Made by a program: the position numbers and the translations under genes
Notes under the pieces: model-generated
The model's database searches: none
Told to the model about the DNA's origin: nothing
The model's input: the letters and a program-made list of their open reading frames with translations, nothing else
Shown here: in pieces, positions 32,826 to 45,800 of the stretch
Numbering within the stretch: the stretch's first letter is position 1
Layout: each line of letters begins with the position of its first letter
Assembly: GCF_033958435.1 (NCBI RefSeq)
Contig: NC_134161.1
Coordinates: 1,736,001 to 1,800,000 of the forward strand
DNA from: Carettochelys insculpta
Taxonomy: Eukaryota; Chordata; Testudines; Carettochelyidae
Direction: 5' to 3'
DNA: 64,000 nucleotides

Positions 32826-32960
32826 TTATTATCAGTTGGAGGATGGGCTTGGGAACCAGGACTCCTGGGTCCCCTTCCTGGTACTGCCATTTGTCTGTTG
32901 TGTGCCTGAACGCCCTCCACTGTGCAATGAGGGCAGTGCTTCCTGGGGGCACGCTGGGTT
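32826..32960 (+). repeat. MIR-like remnant
   Basis: GGGAACCAGGACTCCTGGGT, CCTTCCTGGTACTGCCATTT and TGTGTGCCTGAACGCC follow the order of a MIR core. Confidence 0.35.
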
Positions 32961-35900
32961 TCCAGAGCAAGTCCCAGGGCAAGATCTCCCACAGCTATGG
33001 ATAAGGGTTGTTTCAAGTCTGGAACAGGCTGGCCTATCCCTTTAAGGGCCAGGAGGCCTGTGGCTAGCCAGCCTTTTTCAATCACTCCCACCCCTTTCAT
33101 ATTTAGCTGCCTTCAGCCTCAGGGAGCAGGGCCAGGTGGGGTTTGGGGATGGTTTGGAAGCAGTCTAGGGAGCAGGTGGGTTACTACCATAGGAGGCTCT
33201 GCAGAGGAGCTTGGAAGGGCTCCTAGGGACCAGCATGAGAGCTGGGATGCTGTTTTCTGACTCTTGTTGCCATGGCAGAGGTTGAACTCAGAGGCAGCTT
33301 GCTGGGGGCTGAGGCATGAGCAGGCATAGAGCCCCTCCAGTGCCATGCTTGGTTAGAAGGGCAGCTGGTGTCTGCAGAGTACTCTGTGAGCTGCAGCTAG
33401 AATGCTCCAGGAGGTGCAAAGGGCTCTTCTCACAGACTCTGAGTGTTAGGGGACAGGCCCTCTGGGACGGTAGACGCTACCAAGCTGGGTGCTCTTAAAG
33501 GGGAAGCGGGTGGCTGTGGCAGGTAAGAGGAGGGAGTGGGGGAAGCTGGGTCAGGTCCCAGGATGGGGAAGCCTATAAACATTAGCTTTGAGGGAACTGA
33601 GTTCTGGTATCCCTGATGTACCATGTGTCATGTTACCGTACTGCATCTCTGTCCTTCTCATCTGTATGGTGAGGAGGGCTTCCCTGCCTTGGGGGAGCAC
33701 TAGCAGGTTATCTTGCTAATGGTGCTCCAGATCGTGCGAATCGCTTTGGAAACATTCAGAGTGAGCAGGAGCTAGCAGTGGGCCAAAAATGCCACATCAT
33801 TTCCAATAGTAACAGAGGGCACCGTGTTAGTCTGCACTCCAACAGAACAGAGCTGCAGAAATGTAGCACTTTAAATACAGTCTCGGGTGGTGGGTTTTTT
33901 TTATTATTTCCCCATGCAGAATTTTGGGTCTTCCAGTCTAAAAAGTGTCTCTGAAAACCAATGCCTGAAAACACTCACCTCTTCTTTTTTTCCCCCCTCC
34001 CAAACTGAAAAATATCAGCAGTTTTCTCAGGGAAATGACTGTTCTGATTCACAACCTGTTTTCTGGGTGTTTGTGCTCTTGCGGGAGGGGAGGAGAGGAT
34101 AGACTCCGTTTAGCACTTGCTGTCTCAGACGAGCTCAGCAGTGCTGTAAGAAGGCCACTTGCACAGTGGGGTTGAACTTGGCCATCTGTTGGCTGGAATA
34201 AGATCTGCTTAATTGACTGACCGAGGCCAGGCAAGTCAAACTCAAAGCATACTGAGGGCTGCACAAATGAAAACTTGTAGCTTTTAGGGCCCCCAAGAAA
34301 ATGTACTTCTATTGGAAAGTTGTAACTTACTATAATTTTTGAGGCCTTGTTTGACCATAATACGATCATTTTTAGCGAGAATTTAATACTTCAGATGCAT
34401 TTTATTGTTAATATTTCAGAAAATTTGAGAAAAGACACATGTAGCAGTGAGAGGAGAAAGAGAAAACACTGATGATAAAAGCAGACCAGGAAGAACAGCT
34501 AAAACATCTCGAAGAAAGAAGGGACAGATGGTTTTGTGGTGAGCGTGCAGAGCCAGGTGTCAGGACGTCTGCGTTCTGTGGCTAGGTCTGCATTCCCTGC
34601 ACTGTTAGTTTCTTCATCTCTAAAAATGAGGATAACCTACCACCCAGGAAAGTGGTGTGTTACCGACACGAATGAGCCAATGGGCTTTCAGGTTTGCGGC
34701 TGGAAGGAACACCAGCAAGAGTTCATTTAAAGAAGCAGTAAGACTCAGAATGAGGGTTAGGGCTGGGAGAAACTGATCACCACCAGCTGGCTGGTGGAAG
34801 GCCTGGATGTTACGATGCTCAGGGTGTACTTAAGTCCCTTGTACAGGGTTTGCTGTGTCGGTCAGTGTGGCCAGGTTTGAATGATGCTTTGGCTGATTCA
34901 TGTATTGCCTTCTCACCTTTGTATGGGGGGTACAACACAGTGAAACCCCTCCCCTACCCCAAGAGCAGCCTCTCTCCCCACGTGGAGGCTAGAGACCCCC
35001 TTTTCCCCCACCCCCTTCTCAGTGGGCCACAGAAAACCTCCCTAGCCAACAATTTTCCCTGCATGGAGGAAGAAGGGAGAGAGGCAAGGGGCACTGGGTG
35101 GGAGTGGGTGGCCCCCAGTAGGGGAAGGGGTGATGTGGGGGAGAGAGCAGGTCGGGATCTCACAGCTTCTGTGGCTATTGTCCAAAGCTCAGGTAAGAGA
35201 TTTCCTTCCCATTCCACTGACGGAGAAACAGTGCACGCTCCTCTGTTGCTTAGACCGCCTCCAAGTTTCTCAGCCATCCTGGGGTTTCAACTGCAATCCC
35301 CCCTGGCACTGTGTTCTCCCCACTTTCAGACTCTTTGGGGCTTGTATTCCCCCCCTTCCAGCGCAGCCCCCAATGCACTGACCCCTGGCCTCACGAGGCT
35401 TGCACTGCATCCCCCGCATACCTCCTCCCCATTTAATTCTGCTTTGTGCTCCTCTGCCCCTTTGCCCACCCCCTTGCAGCTCCCTACCTACTGCTGCCCC
35501 AGGCGGGCGCCCCCTCTGCCTTGGCCAACATGGGATTCACCATCCCTCCCCTTAGCTTGGCTCCCTGGGGTTTTAGTATGCACACACAGGACATGGCCAG
35601 CCTGAGGAGCTGGGCTAGGGGTTTGTTCTGCCCCCTGCGACTCGTGTGTGCCAGGGAAGGGCATGTGACTGGGTGGGCAGCACTTACACATTTTATTCCC
35701 ATCTAGTTGTGGGCTGCAGAAGAAATCGGTTGCGCCACATGCGGCCCCTGGCTGTCCAAGGCCCTGTACCGCTAACAAGTTACAGGAACTTTTCCTTAAC
35801 CACAAATGGTAGGAGCCGGGGGCTTTTTACATCTCTCTGAATTCTGCCCCTCTTCTCCCTCCCTCTACCAGCTGCACAAAACTGCCAGTGACCACGCTGC

Positions 35901-36399
35901 GCAGCCGTGAGCACAGCTTGTTACAGCCCATGTGAGAGAGACAGGACGAGAAAGGGCTGCAAACGGGTCACCCCATGGATGCCCCTGCAGTTTTGACCAG
36001 AATACGGAAAAGACCCTGTCCCTACTTCCCTCGAGAGCCAGGCAGTGTAACTGTCTATGGCCTGGCCCCCTCTACTTGAGTGCAACCCCCAGCTTGTCTC
36101 CGTGGGGCACAGCAGGCCCCTCCCAACAGCCTGTACCTCGCCCCTCTGGGGGTTTCGGGGCTAGGGAGGGGTGCTGTAGCTTTCCAGGCATGGGTCCAAC
36201 TTCACAGGCCTGAGCAGGCCCAGGCCTGGCACAGCCACCTCCTCCACTGCACAGGTGCGCTTCGGAGGGACCCACGGGTGCTCCTGGCTGGGGACAGCTG
36301 AATGCAGCTGCCCGGTCTCTTTGCACGTTCCCCCACCCCCGTGCCCGTGCAAGCAGGTGGCCTAGTGCACGCTCGTGCAAGCGGCGGCGGAGGGGGAGT
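32961..36399. other. Upstream region of DSCAML1
   Basis: No exon is supported. A MIR-like piece lies at about 34530-34650 and a Penelope-like scrap at 33807-33880. The CT-rich segment 34930-35560 yields a long but compositionally biased open frame (Pro/Ser/Leu-rich) that I do not accept as a gene. An AT-rich part at 34300-34520 separates it from the GC-rich promoter side. Confidence 0.4.
33807..33880 (-). repeat. Penelope-like terminal scrap
   Basis: CAGAGGGCACCGTGTTAGTC and GCAGAAATGTAGCACTTTAA resemble the terminal part of the repeat at 54.5 kb in minus orientation. Confidence 0.35.
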
Positions 36400-36753
36400 G
36401 CCGTTTCCTTTAAAGGGGCCCCGTTGTGCATGCACAAATGCCAGGCTTTCCTCCCCCAGCACGTCCTCCGGCGCAGAGCGACGGGCTCTGCCAAACGTCC
36501 CCCCGCTGCTCAGCTCAGCCCAGCCAGGCGCACACGGTACCAATTGGCAACTGCAAATGGCCAGGCGGTTCCCCCAGCGCGTGCTGGGTGGGCGGGGAGC
36601 GCACAGGCAGCCCTGCCCACCCTCCGGCTGCCTCGAGCTGGGGAGAAGGGGGAAGGAGGAGCCGCTGCGAGCTCAGCTGTGAGCATCTGAACCTGGCGAG
36701 CCCTGGGAGAGGCCGGGACCACGGCGCTGCACCCCGGAAAGCAGGCGCTCTTT

Positions 36754-36771
36754 ATGGCATGTGGCTGGTAA
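36754..36771 (+). CDS. Five-codon upstream ORF overlapping the DSCAML1 start
   Basis: ATGGCATGTGGCTGGTAA reads MACGW and stops. Its ATG is 5 bases before the DSCAML1 ATG, in another frame, and its stop lies after that ATG. The uORF start has T at -3 (weak) and G at +4. The main ATG has G at -3 and T at +4. Leaky scanning would be needed for the main start. Confidence 0.45.
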   Translation: MACGW

Positions 36772-36801
36772 CTTTCTTCCTGCTGTACTCTTTGCCGAAA
36801 G
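36759..36801 (+). CDS. DSCAML1: DSCAML1 exon 1 (signal peptide)
   Basis: ATG TGG CTG ... CCG AAA G is followed by the donor GTAGGT, encoding [14 protein letters not shown] and the first base of an Ala codon. The main ATG is chosen because MWLVTF matches the family start and reads in frame into exon 2. Confidence 0.9.
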
Positions 36802-39800
36802 GTAGGTCCCGGGCGGACGGGACTCCGGCGGCGGCCCCGGGCGGGGGGCGTGCGCCGCTGCAGGCTGCGCGCCCGGCCCCCCAGCAGCGGCAGCGGAGGT
36901 TGGGGCAGGAGGAGCCCGGGAGCTGCGGGGCGGGGGCGGGGGCGGGGGGCAGGAGGAGCCCGGGGGGGGGCGGTGCACCCTGCCCGGGAACTGCGGGGCG
37001 GGGGCGGGGGCGGGGGCAGGAGGACTCTGGGGTGGGGGGCCGTGGTGCACCCTGCCCGGGAACTGCGGGGCGGGGGGCAGGAGGAGCCCGGGGGGGGCGG
37101 TGCACCCTGCCCGGGAGCTGCGGGGGCGGGGGCAGGAGGACTCTGGGGTGGGGGGGGGGCGGTGCACCCTGCCCGGGAGCTGCGGGGCGGGGGCGGGGGG
37201 CAGGAGGAGCCCGGGTGGGGGCGGTGCACCCTGCCCGGGAGCTGCGGGGCGGGGGCGGGGGGCGGGAGGAGCCCGGGTGGGGGGGCGGTGCACCCTGCCC
37301 GGGAGCTGTAGGGCGGGGGCGGGGGGCAGGAGGACCCGGGGGGGGGCGGTGCACCCTGCCCGGGAGCTGTAGGGCGGGGGCGGGGGGCAGGAGGACCCGG
37401 GGGGGGGCGGTGCACCCTGCCCGGGAGCTGTAGGGCGGGGGCGGGGGGCAGGAGGTGCCCGGGGGGGGGCGGTGCACCCTGCCCGGGAGCTGTAGGGCGG
37501 GGGCGGGGGGCAGGAGGACCCGGGGGGGGGTGGTGCACCCTGCCCGGGAGCTGTGGGGCGGGGGCGGGGGGCAGGAGGACCCTGGGGGGGGCGGTGCACC
37601 CTGGCCGGGAGCTGCGGGGCGGGGGCGGGGGGCAGGAGGACCCGGGGGGGGCGGTGCACCCTGCCCGGGAGCTGTAGGGCGGGGGCGGGGGGCAGGGGGC
37701 AGGAGGTGCCCGGGGGGGGGCGGTGCACCCTGCCCGGGAGCTGCGGGGCGGGGGCAGGAGGCAGAAGGACCCCGGGGGCGGTGCACGGTGCGCGATACCC
37801 GGCAATGCGGGGCGGGGGCGGACCCGCCGGACCCGCAGCGCTGCCGGGCAGAAGAGCGGCCCCGCCAGGCCGGGCCGAGCGCTGCAGCTGTGCCCGGCGC
37901 CCCCGGCTGCTCCCAAGCGGTCCCCCTCAGCGCCGGGCGCTAACTCCAGTCCCCAGCCGGGGCCGGCACTTCAGGGGACCTCCTGCGCCGCTCCGGTAGG
38001 GACTGGGGCTGGCAGTGACCTCTGAGGTTAGCCTCTGGGCCGCCCGGGGCACCGCAGAGGTGCCCCAAGCGAACTCCCGGCCGCTTCGCAAACCTTTGCT
38101 GTAAGGCTGCTTTCCTCCGGGGCCAGGGAGCAAAGCAGCGCTGGTAGTTGGCTGCATCCTTCAATAAGACTGATTATTCAATACCCTCTTGTTCTAATAC
38201 CCTACAGCTCTTGGGAGGTTTAGTGGTGCCCCCCTGTGTGGCCGTGATAGCCAGTGGTTATAGGTGACATAACAACTGCTTTCTGAAAGAGAGATTCAAT
38301 CTGTTTGGGAGCTTTGGCCAAAATTGCTATTGTTAGATTTGCATTTGGGAGCTGCTGTGTTGAACATGGAAGCCCCTGCTTTGCCTATATTTGCATGTTT
38401 ACTGTGTGTTTGGTTTTTTTTTTTTTTTTAAAAGAGGAAAACCAAAACACACAACCCTCCAAGGCACTCAAATTCCCCCCTGCCCCCGACACCGAAAATG
38501 AGAAATCCAACTCATCCCTTATTATTTGGGCACGGTTTCAGCCCCAGCTTCTTAGAAAAGAGTCTCTGCTACGGAGCTCTCTCGTCTGAGAAGACCAAAT
38601 TAAAAGCCTCCATTAGCGCTACCCTGATGGCCTCATTATTTTTTCCCATCTTTTCAATTCAAGAGATTTTATTTTTAAGAGTCTCTGGGCTGAAAGTGTT
38701 AAAGTGGAACAATTCCGGGGAGAGGACAGTAATACAATGGAAGTTTCATTATAATAGGATAAAAAAAAATTGAATTGCTTAATGCATGATAAACCTTTCA
38801 GGTACTTAATACTTCTAGGTATCAAAGCACAACCATTTAATACATTTCGACGGTAGACCAAGAGCTCAATTAGAAACTTAAAAGCAAATAACCATTTGAT
38901 CCCAGGGGCCCCTGAAGTTTAGAAATCCTCAATACACCGTAGCTGCTTATTTTTTTTAGCTTATGAAATAAAAATAGGCAGGTGGCAAATGGGGAGTTGA
39001 ACAAAAGAGGGTTTGGTAGTTGATTATACAAGTTAAAGAGCAGCCATAACAATGAGGAGGAGGTGGTGTAAATAGGAAGCAGTATGATGGGGAGGGACAT
39101 GTGAATCAAAATCTTGAACTGGGGGAATAATTTCCCTGTGCGATTTTTGCCGGCATACTCTGCCTGCCGATTCATGATGTTGGCATTTTGTGTACTCTGC
39201 GTTCAAATATTGGAAGCGGCGAAGTATGTAGCTTGCATTTTTTAATCTCTTCCCCCTCTGCCCCCCAGTGGGGAGCAGTGCTCGTTTATCTTGGAAATGA
39301 AATGTGGAATCCATTAAATCCATAGCGGAAGACTTTGCAGTACAGAAGCCCTGGCAGTGCCCGGTGTTGTTGTTTTACAGCATCAAGGCCATGATGGCAC
39401 CTTGCTGAGAGATCAGCATCTCTGCCCTAGCTCAGGAGCAAAGCAACCCTAATATTTCTTGGGACTTATATTCGTCAGAAGGGACTAGCAATCGCTGCAT
39501 GTCAGTTTGCCCATGTTAGGAGCCTTTGTCCTCACCCAGCGTGCAGGTGGTGTTGGCAGGGGGTTGTGAACGTAGGAATCCAGTGTCCATGCTGTGGGTA
39601 CCCGTAAGACACCCTGTGTTTCCAGTGTAGTGCCCACATCTCTATCAGGCAGCGCTGAGCTGTCTGCCTTTTCGAACCAGCTGCTGAGCTCAGTGCGAGA
39701 GTAAAATTGGAGGTGTCTTTGTGGAAAGAATTCTCCTGACATGGAGTACGTGAGTTTTGAGCTGGAGGGTGGATAATCTGGTGTTAGCAGGCTCCCAAAT

Positions 39801-42800
39801 AGGCAGGCTGTTACGTGTGACTTCCTGGGAAGAGAATGAAGCACAAAAGGGTTTGGTTATTTCAGTAGAAGAAGAAGTACTCTGCTGGTGAGTCTACGGG
39901 GTGGCTAAAATTTTATGCACCTTGAAATCAAAATTCTAAGTAGCTATTTTTAAAAAGATCCCCTCCCACATTCTTAGCAGCTTAAAATACCACCCTGAGG
40001 CCCCCCCCCCATGCCATTGCAAACACCCCTTGCTGACTAAGCTGCACTAAACACCTTGAAACCCAGTTCCTTGGCCTTGGCTAATATCTGCTGACCAGAC
40101 CGGGAATTGCATTTTCAAAGGCCTGTTTAATTTCAGTTCTGTGGGAACCAGAGAGAGCCAACATTCATCATCTCGAACTGGGGAAACAGCTACAACTGGG
40201 GAGATTTTAGTACATCTCTGCCTGTTTGTGCTATTGTAAGAAATAGAGGAAAAAGTGAATCAGTTTGTTGGGTGTTTGAGGTGAAATCGTCCTCTGTTTA
40301 TGAACGAGTGCCGGCTTCGAGCTAAGGAAATGCCTGGCCGGCTAGTTCAGAGCAGAGACTAGCAGCTGGTGTGTGTGTTCTATTGATGCAAACACAGTCC
40401 TGACCTATAATACCTTGGCTTAGCCCCATTCTGAGCCTCCCTCAGTTGGACGTTTGGCGTGGTTCTGAAATGTGCTGGCTCACTGATGTCACCAAACGTC
40501 CAGGGGAGACTCAGGTGAAACTTGCCAGAGCTGTGATATGCACGATGTAACCAGAACTGGGAACTGGAGCTACAGAGCTGCAAGGCTGGTCGCTACAGGC
40601 CCTGCTCCTGTTCAGTATATTCTGTTTGTCTTGTTCTGCTTGTCCCCCTGGTGATATCCCAGTGTGGAAGGAGGAGCGGAGGGTTGCATTTCTCCCTCCT
40701 TTTTTTGGTTATGCGTGTCTTTCAAAGGTGGGCACCAGGTAGCGTGCATGTCCTTGGAGAGTGGTTTCTCTGTGCAGGGATTTAGGGTGTGCTTGTTTTA
40801 TCAGGACTTGGCATGCATGCTCTGCCTGGTTCGTGGGCATGCAAATAGCACCTGCAGCAAAGGCTGCTGAGATGGCACCTTCTTAGCTATCTGGAAGTGG
40901 GAGTGGAGTTGGGGGGAACTCCATCCCTCATTGGTGCAGCACAGTGTTTGGATTCGGGAGGCAGTAGCGGTGCTCTTCCCTCCTAACAGGTGCACAAAGC
41001 ACAAATGATGGCAGGTATTGTGATGTAGCGGGAGGGAGAGAGCGGTGTCCTCGCTTGTCGTTAATGTTTCTATACCTTCCTCTTAGAGAGTAGGAGGGCG
41101 GCTCCAGGTGCATTAGAGCCGTCGCACTTCACTGCTAGACTCTACCTGCATCGTGAGCTGGACTCCTGTTCTTTCGCTTTCCATCCTAAACTCCCCCTGA
41201 AGGCAGCTGTGCGCATCTCATCTCGGAGGTGGCTGTGCTGCAGTGTGCGGAAGCGTTTGGCTTGTGTGAAGGGGGTGTGTGACCACCACCTTTCTGAGCT
41301 CGTGGGTCATCAATAGGCCCAGGGCATTGGCTTCTCCCTGCACTGACTGCCACATACCCGCTGCATTAAGCATTAAAAACTGCCCTCCTTGTTCGATGAC
41401 TGCACAGACCGAGAACTCCAGCTCACGTGGCTTCTTGGTCCGGATTCCAGCCTGAGCTTCAGGTGGCCCAGTAATAGGCTCAGCGTGGATTTCTGGTCCC
41501 TCTGCCTTGGCTTCTCGTTGGAGTAAACGAGCGCCACCCGTCTAGCACGTCTCTCTGCAGTGCCGAAAGTGGCTCTGCTTCTAAAGATACTGCACCTTGA
41601 AGAGTCCAGAGAACAAGACTAGTAAATATTGCTAAGGGATGAAAACAAAATGACTCACTTTTCCCAGCTGAGATGGAGGTATTAATATTTCAGTACCTTA
41701 GGCTGTAATTTACTGTGATTTAAGAAGATTGCGCTGTGATAACTCAAAATATCTACTCCTCAGTGCTAGCTAGGGAGGGTCCAGCTATGTCTCGGTTCAC
41801 CTGTGCAGTTCTGCTCAGTTCTCCAGTACTCAGTACAGTGCCTCTGCCGGTGACAACTGTCTCCCAGTAGGAATCTGTTCCATTGTTCACCACGCCCACC
41901 CCCAGTGCCGGGAGGTGGGGGGGGGGGGCTGTATAAATTAATGCCCTCGATATTTAGGTTAGGGTCACTGCATGTGACCAGATGCCAGCAGCGATTTCTA
42001 GTTTAAAAATATTGTAGTGCTATTTCTAAATTTTTAATCTCTCTCAGTGATTTGGAGACAGTTTTATGAAACATGGGATTAGGGTGGTGCTCAATGTTAA
42101 ACGGTAAAGGAGATTATAGGGATTTAACTCTATGCGTCTGTCACATAACTACTATCAATCCCATAACTTCCATTTTCTATTAAACATCCATTTTTCCCTT
42201 TGACCTGAAAAAGATTTCCTGGTAATCTGAATTTCTCTCCTTTGGAGGTATTTCTCCACTCTCTTCCTTCCCTCCACCCCCTGTGTATCTCAACACACAA
42301 GGGTAATGTCTACCAAGAAAACTGTTCTCTAGCAGGATCATAACTGATCATTGCATTGTACAGCCAGCGCCATGTCCCACAAATTGTGGCTTTCCCTGAG
42401 CAGGGGTACTCACCTGGTGGTTGGCACTGTTGATTCTGCCTGCTCTTGGGCAGAGTGAGTGGACTATCAGGGAGCCTCCCCGCTCCCCCCAGTGAAGTGA
42501 TGCGGGCTGATTCGTGGGATGGGATGCAGAGGAGTTCCTAGAATCCTTCTCTTCTCACACACAGCTAAAAGGCACCTCTAGGATGCTTGGGGTGGCTGTG
42601 GGAGTTGAGGGTGAAATGGGAGGAGGAGACCTAGGGTATGGACCCGAGTTGCAGAGAGTTACAGAATATTCCATTACCATAGAGCTGCACAGTGGAAAGG
42701 GTGTTCGTTATCCTGTGTGCCACACCTTTAAGGTCTCCATACTGTCTTGTGTTTCAGCGCCCGTGCAGAATGTTACCATGATGGGTGGCGCAGATGCTGT

Positions 42801-45800
42801 GTCTTTGTTTTCTTTCCTTTATCTGACTGTGTGCCTGCACACGCTTCCACTTGTGTGCAGAGGAAAAGTGAGCCTTGAAGTTCTAAGCAGCAGAAATGCT
42901 GGTTTATCATAACAAACCAGCCTATGACATGGCTTTCTTACATTCTTGTGGCTTTCAGGAGCCCCAGTTATGGGCCGGGGCCCACTCTGCTAGACTGCAT
43001 GGCCACAGAGCAGAAAGATGGCCCTTGCTCCAAAGAGATTAGATGTCGTAAAGTGATTGTTTGGTGGTGCCGTGCCATAGAAAGCCAACAGAGGATCAGC
43101 TGTAGAGCGTTACCCTGCATTTGTCACTGGTCTCCTAGCATTTGTCAGCCGAATAAGAGAAAATAAATAAAATGCCTTTGTCCCTGTCTGTGCATGGACT
43201 CAGAAGGCCATGAATGTGCTGGGGAAAGAAAGAAAAGCAGCTTCATTTCCCCACCTGTGAATCTGTTCCGTTAGTGATGACCTTCCAAGTCAAATCATCA
43301 ATGATAGCTACTGGTCTGTAGCTACAAACAGATTGTGGCATCCTTGACTTGAGGCAGCTGAACTCTGGGTAGCTTAAGGAAAGTGGTTTTGTTCTCCTTG
43401 CTGATGTTCCTCTCCCCATTCAGCAAGAACAAGAAGCAGGCTGTTCACTGGGTGAGGTAATATTTCCATCCCTGGAAGGATTAACTAAGAGGGGGAATTG
43501 TTTAGAGGGCTCCTTGATCATATTCCTGGCTCAGAGGGAGCATGTTCTGGTGGTTACAGCAGGAAAACTGGAGCTAGGACTCTTGGGTTTTTTCCCTTCC
43601 TGGGTCACCCTCTGATTCACAGACTCCCTGGGCCACTTATTTCATTGTGCTTCACTTTCCCCACACTTGTAAAACAAGGCTACCTAACTGAGGCATCGTG
43701 ATGTCTAACTTTTTGGGGATAAGCATCATTCAGTTGTTGTTTGTCCTTGAGAGGGAGACCGGCGTGTTGAAGATTCTGTTGTGTAAAATAATGCCCCAGG
43801 ATTTGTCTTCTTCCTGTCGGCTCAGGAGGGCCTGAGCCAGCTGGCGCCGTGACGCTTACCCATGGCAAGGAGCATGGTTCCAAACACCCATCCTGATGAA
43901 AACACAAATATTGTTCCTTTTAGCAGAGGCGGGTGCTGATGGCCTCAGAGACTGATGCTTTGTGGCTTGAGTTGCACTGGCCAATCGTGCTTTCATAGCC
44001 TTTTCTCAAGTGAGCAGTTATGAAGTCAGTCTGGACTGGAAATACCATTTATCTGGAGCAGTGGGTCTGTCCCATGAGAGCTCATCACCTTACAAATTGT
44101 TTTGTTCATCCTCAGAGTGCTCCGGGACTGCTGGTTTGTTCAGTCCTGATGTGCCCTCCCTGGAGGGGCAGCAAAGAGCTAAACTGGCAGAGGAGACTTC
44201 CCACACCCAAAATTTGAAGAAACTGAGGTGACAAAGGGTCCGTGTGACTCATTCTAACCCAGCAGCGGAGTAGTTACATGCTTATTGGCCCCGCTCTAGG
44301 CAAGCACAAGGAGAGGCATTGTGCTCTCAGCTACAACTATTAATACTCTGACACCAACCGCGGTTTTCTGTATTCGTGCCCTTTGCCTACTGTAACAGTA
44401 GTGCAGTTAAAAATTGATTTTAGGTGAAATGCTGCCTCGATGGCAGGGTGGTCCCCTCCTCTGCCAGGTCTGAGGCTCCGGTGGGAAGGAGCGGGAGTGC
44501 AGCGAAGCGAAAGGCTGGAAGGGGTGAGGGAGATCTCCAAACACTTCCAGGCATTGGCGGGCGTTTGGGAGACCCAGGCGTGAAGAGCTGCTCTTTGCAG
44601 GGGGGAGGTGGATGCGGTCCCTCCCCTGCTTTCCTGTCCCAAAACACTCGCCTCGCTCTAGAGTTCCGCCTGCCTGGCTCTGGGGCCTGTTGGCTGAGGA
44701 GACCTGTCGGGAGGAGCTGAGAGTCACCGAGGGGCCCTTCCTCCCTCCTGAACCACAGGTGGCGAACCTGTGGGGAGGCTCGCATGCAGGGCATCCTGGG
44801 AAACCTGGCTTCCCTTGGCCGTATGTGCCCGAGAGATTTTGGGAAACTGCTGTCCCATGAAAGGGCTGGACTTTCCGTGGCATCCCCTCAGCCCTGGCCC
44901 AGCTGCTGAGGAAAACAGTGACGCGGTGGCTCGGAGGGCGGCTGTGTTCATATGCCAGCTTACACGGTCTGTTGGCTATCTGCCACGGCCTGAGGAAGGC
45001 TCCCGGGGGGATTTCTTTGGGAAGCTGTTGCTCTGCAGGTCAAAGGAGTTTGATGTTTACAGTAACTCCCTGCTCTCGGCTTTGGTCTCTCCACAGCGCA
45101 CGCTGAAGATGTTGGAACCAGCCTCTACTTTGTGAATGACTCTCTCCAGCAGGTGACCTTCTCCAGCACAGTTGGGGTGGTGATCCCCTGCCCGGCAGCA
45201 GGGTCCCCCAGCGCTGCCCTTCGCTGGTACCTCGCCACAGGGGACGACATCTATGACGTTCCACACATCCGGCACGTCCATGCCAATGGGACTTTGCAGC
45301 TCTACCCCTTCTCGCCGTCAGCCTTCAATAGCTTTATCCACGACAATGACTACTTCTGTACCGCAGAGAACTCTGCCGGCAAAATCAGGAGCCCCAATAT
45401 CCGTGTGAAAGCAGGTAGGGCCTGGTGCAGATGCTGAAGCTGGCGACGGGGCAGAGGGCTGCTGGGTTCTCTGGTGTGTGAGATGCTCAGAAGGCCATTT
45501 GTGTGTCTCGACTGATTCTCTCTTGTGCTGTGGAGTCGCTTAAGGAGGCTGACGGGGTGGGCTTGTTCAGTAACTTAACCACTGCAGAGGGTGGCAATTT
45601 CACCCAGGCATCCAGGGCTTGCTGGTGACTAGGGCAGGAATGGAGCATCTTGTATTCCTGATCCTGGTCCTGCGGCTATCTTTGGCCCTGGGCAAGTTAC
45701 GTCATCTCGCTGTTAAGGACTGCCCGTTCGCTTCCGAGTGTGGTGTGCAGAGGGGTGTTGGCCCAGCTTCCTGGCACTTGGACAGATGCCAGATAGGCAA

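Larger units (their letters stand above)
36400..38150 (+). promoter_or_regulatory. CpG-island promoter of DSCAML1
   Basis: The region is very GC- and CpG-rich and encloses the first coding exon. CCTTTAAAGGGG (about 36408) is a weak TATA-like word, and GTGCATGCACAAA near 36426 resembles an NRF1-type palindrome. The transcription start is probably between 36420 and 36720 but cannot be fixed. Confidence 0.65.
38151..45096 (+). other. DSCAML1 intron 1, repeat-poor part
   Basis: The composition drops to AT-rich after 38160. The stretch 38290-39350 and parts of 41580-42180 contain no recognised repeat and are candidates for conserved non-coding sequence, by analogy with other neuronal genes. A T-run lies at 38414-38428. 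The intron ends with TTTGGTCTCTCCACAG. Confidence 0.5.

Noticed and set aside
34850..35605. 251-codon open frame
   Set aside because: It is Pro/Ser/Leu-rich, translated from CT-rich DNA, has no domain or signal, and overlapping frames are also open. No splice context supports it.
36426..37943. Very long open frames (up to 468 codons) on both strands across 36.4-37.9 kb
   Set aside because: They run through the G-rich minisatellite, are almost only Gly/Arg/Pro/Ala, exist in several frames on both strands at once, and follow from the lack of A/T for stop codons.
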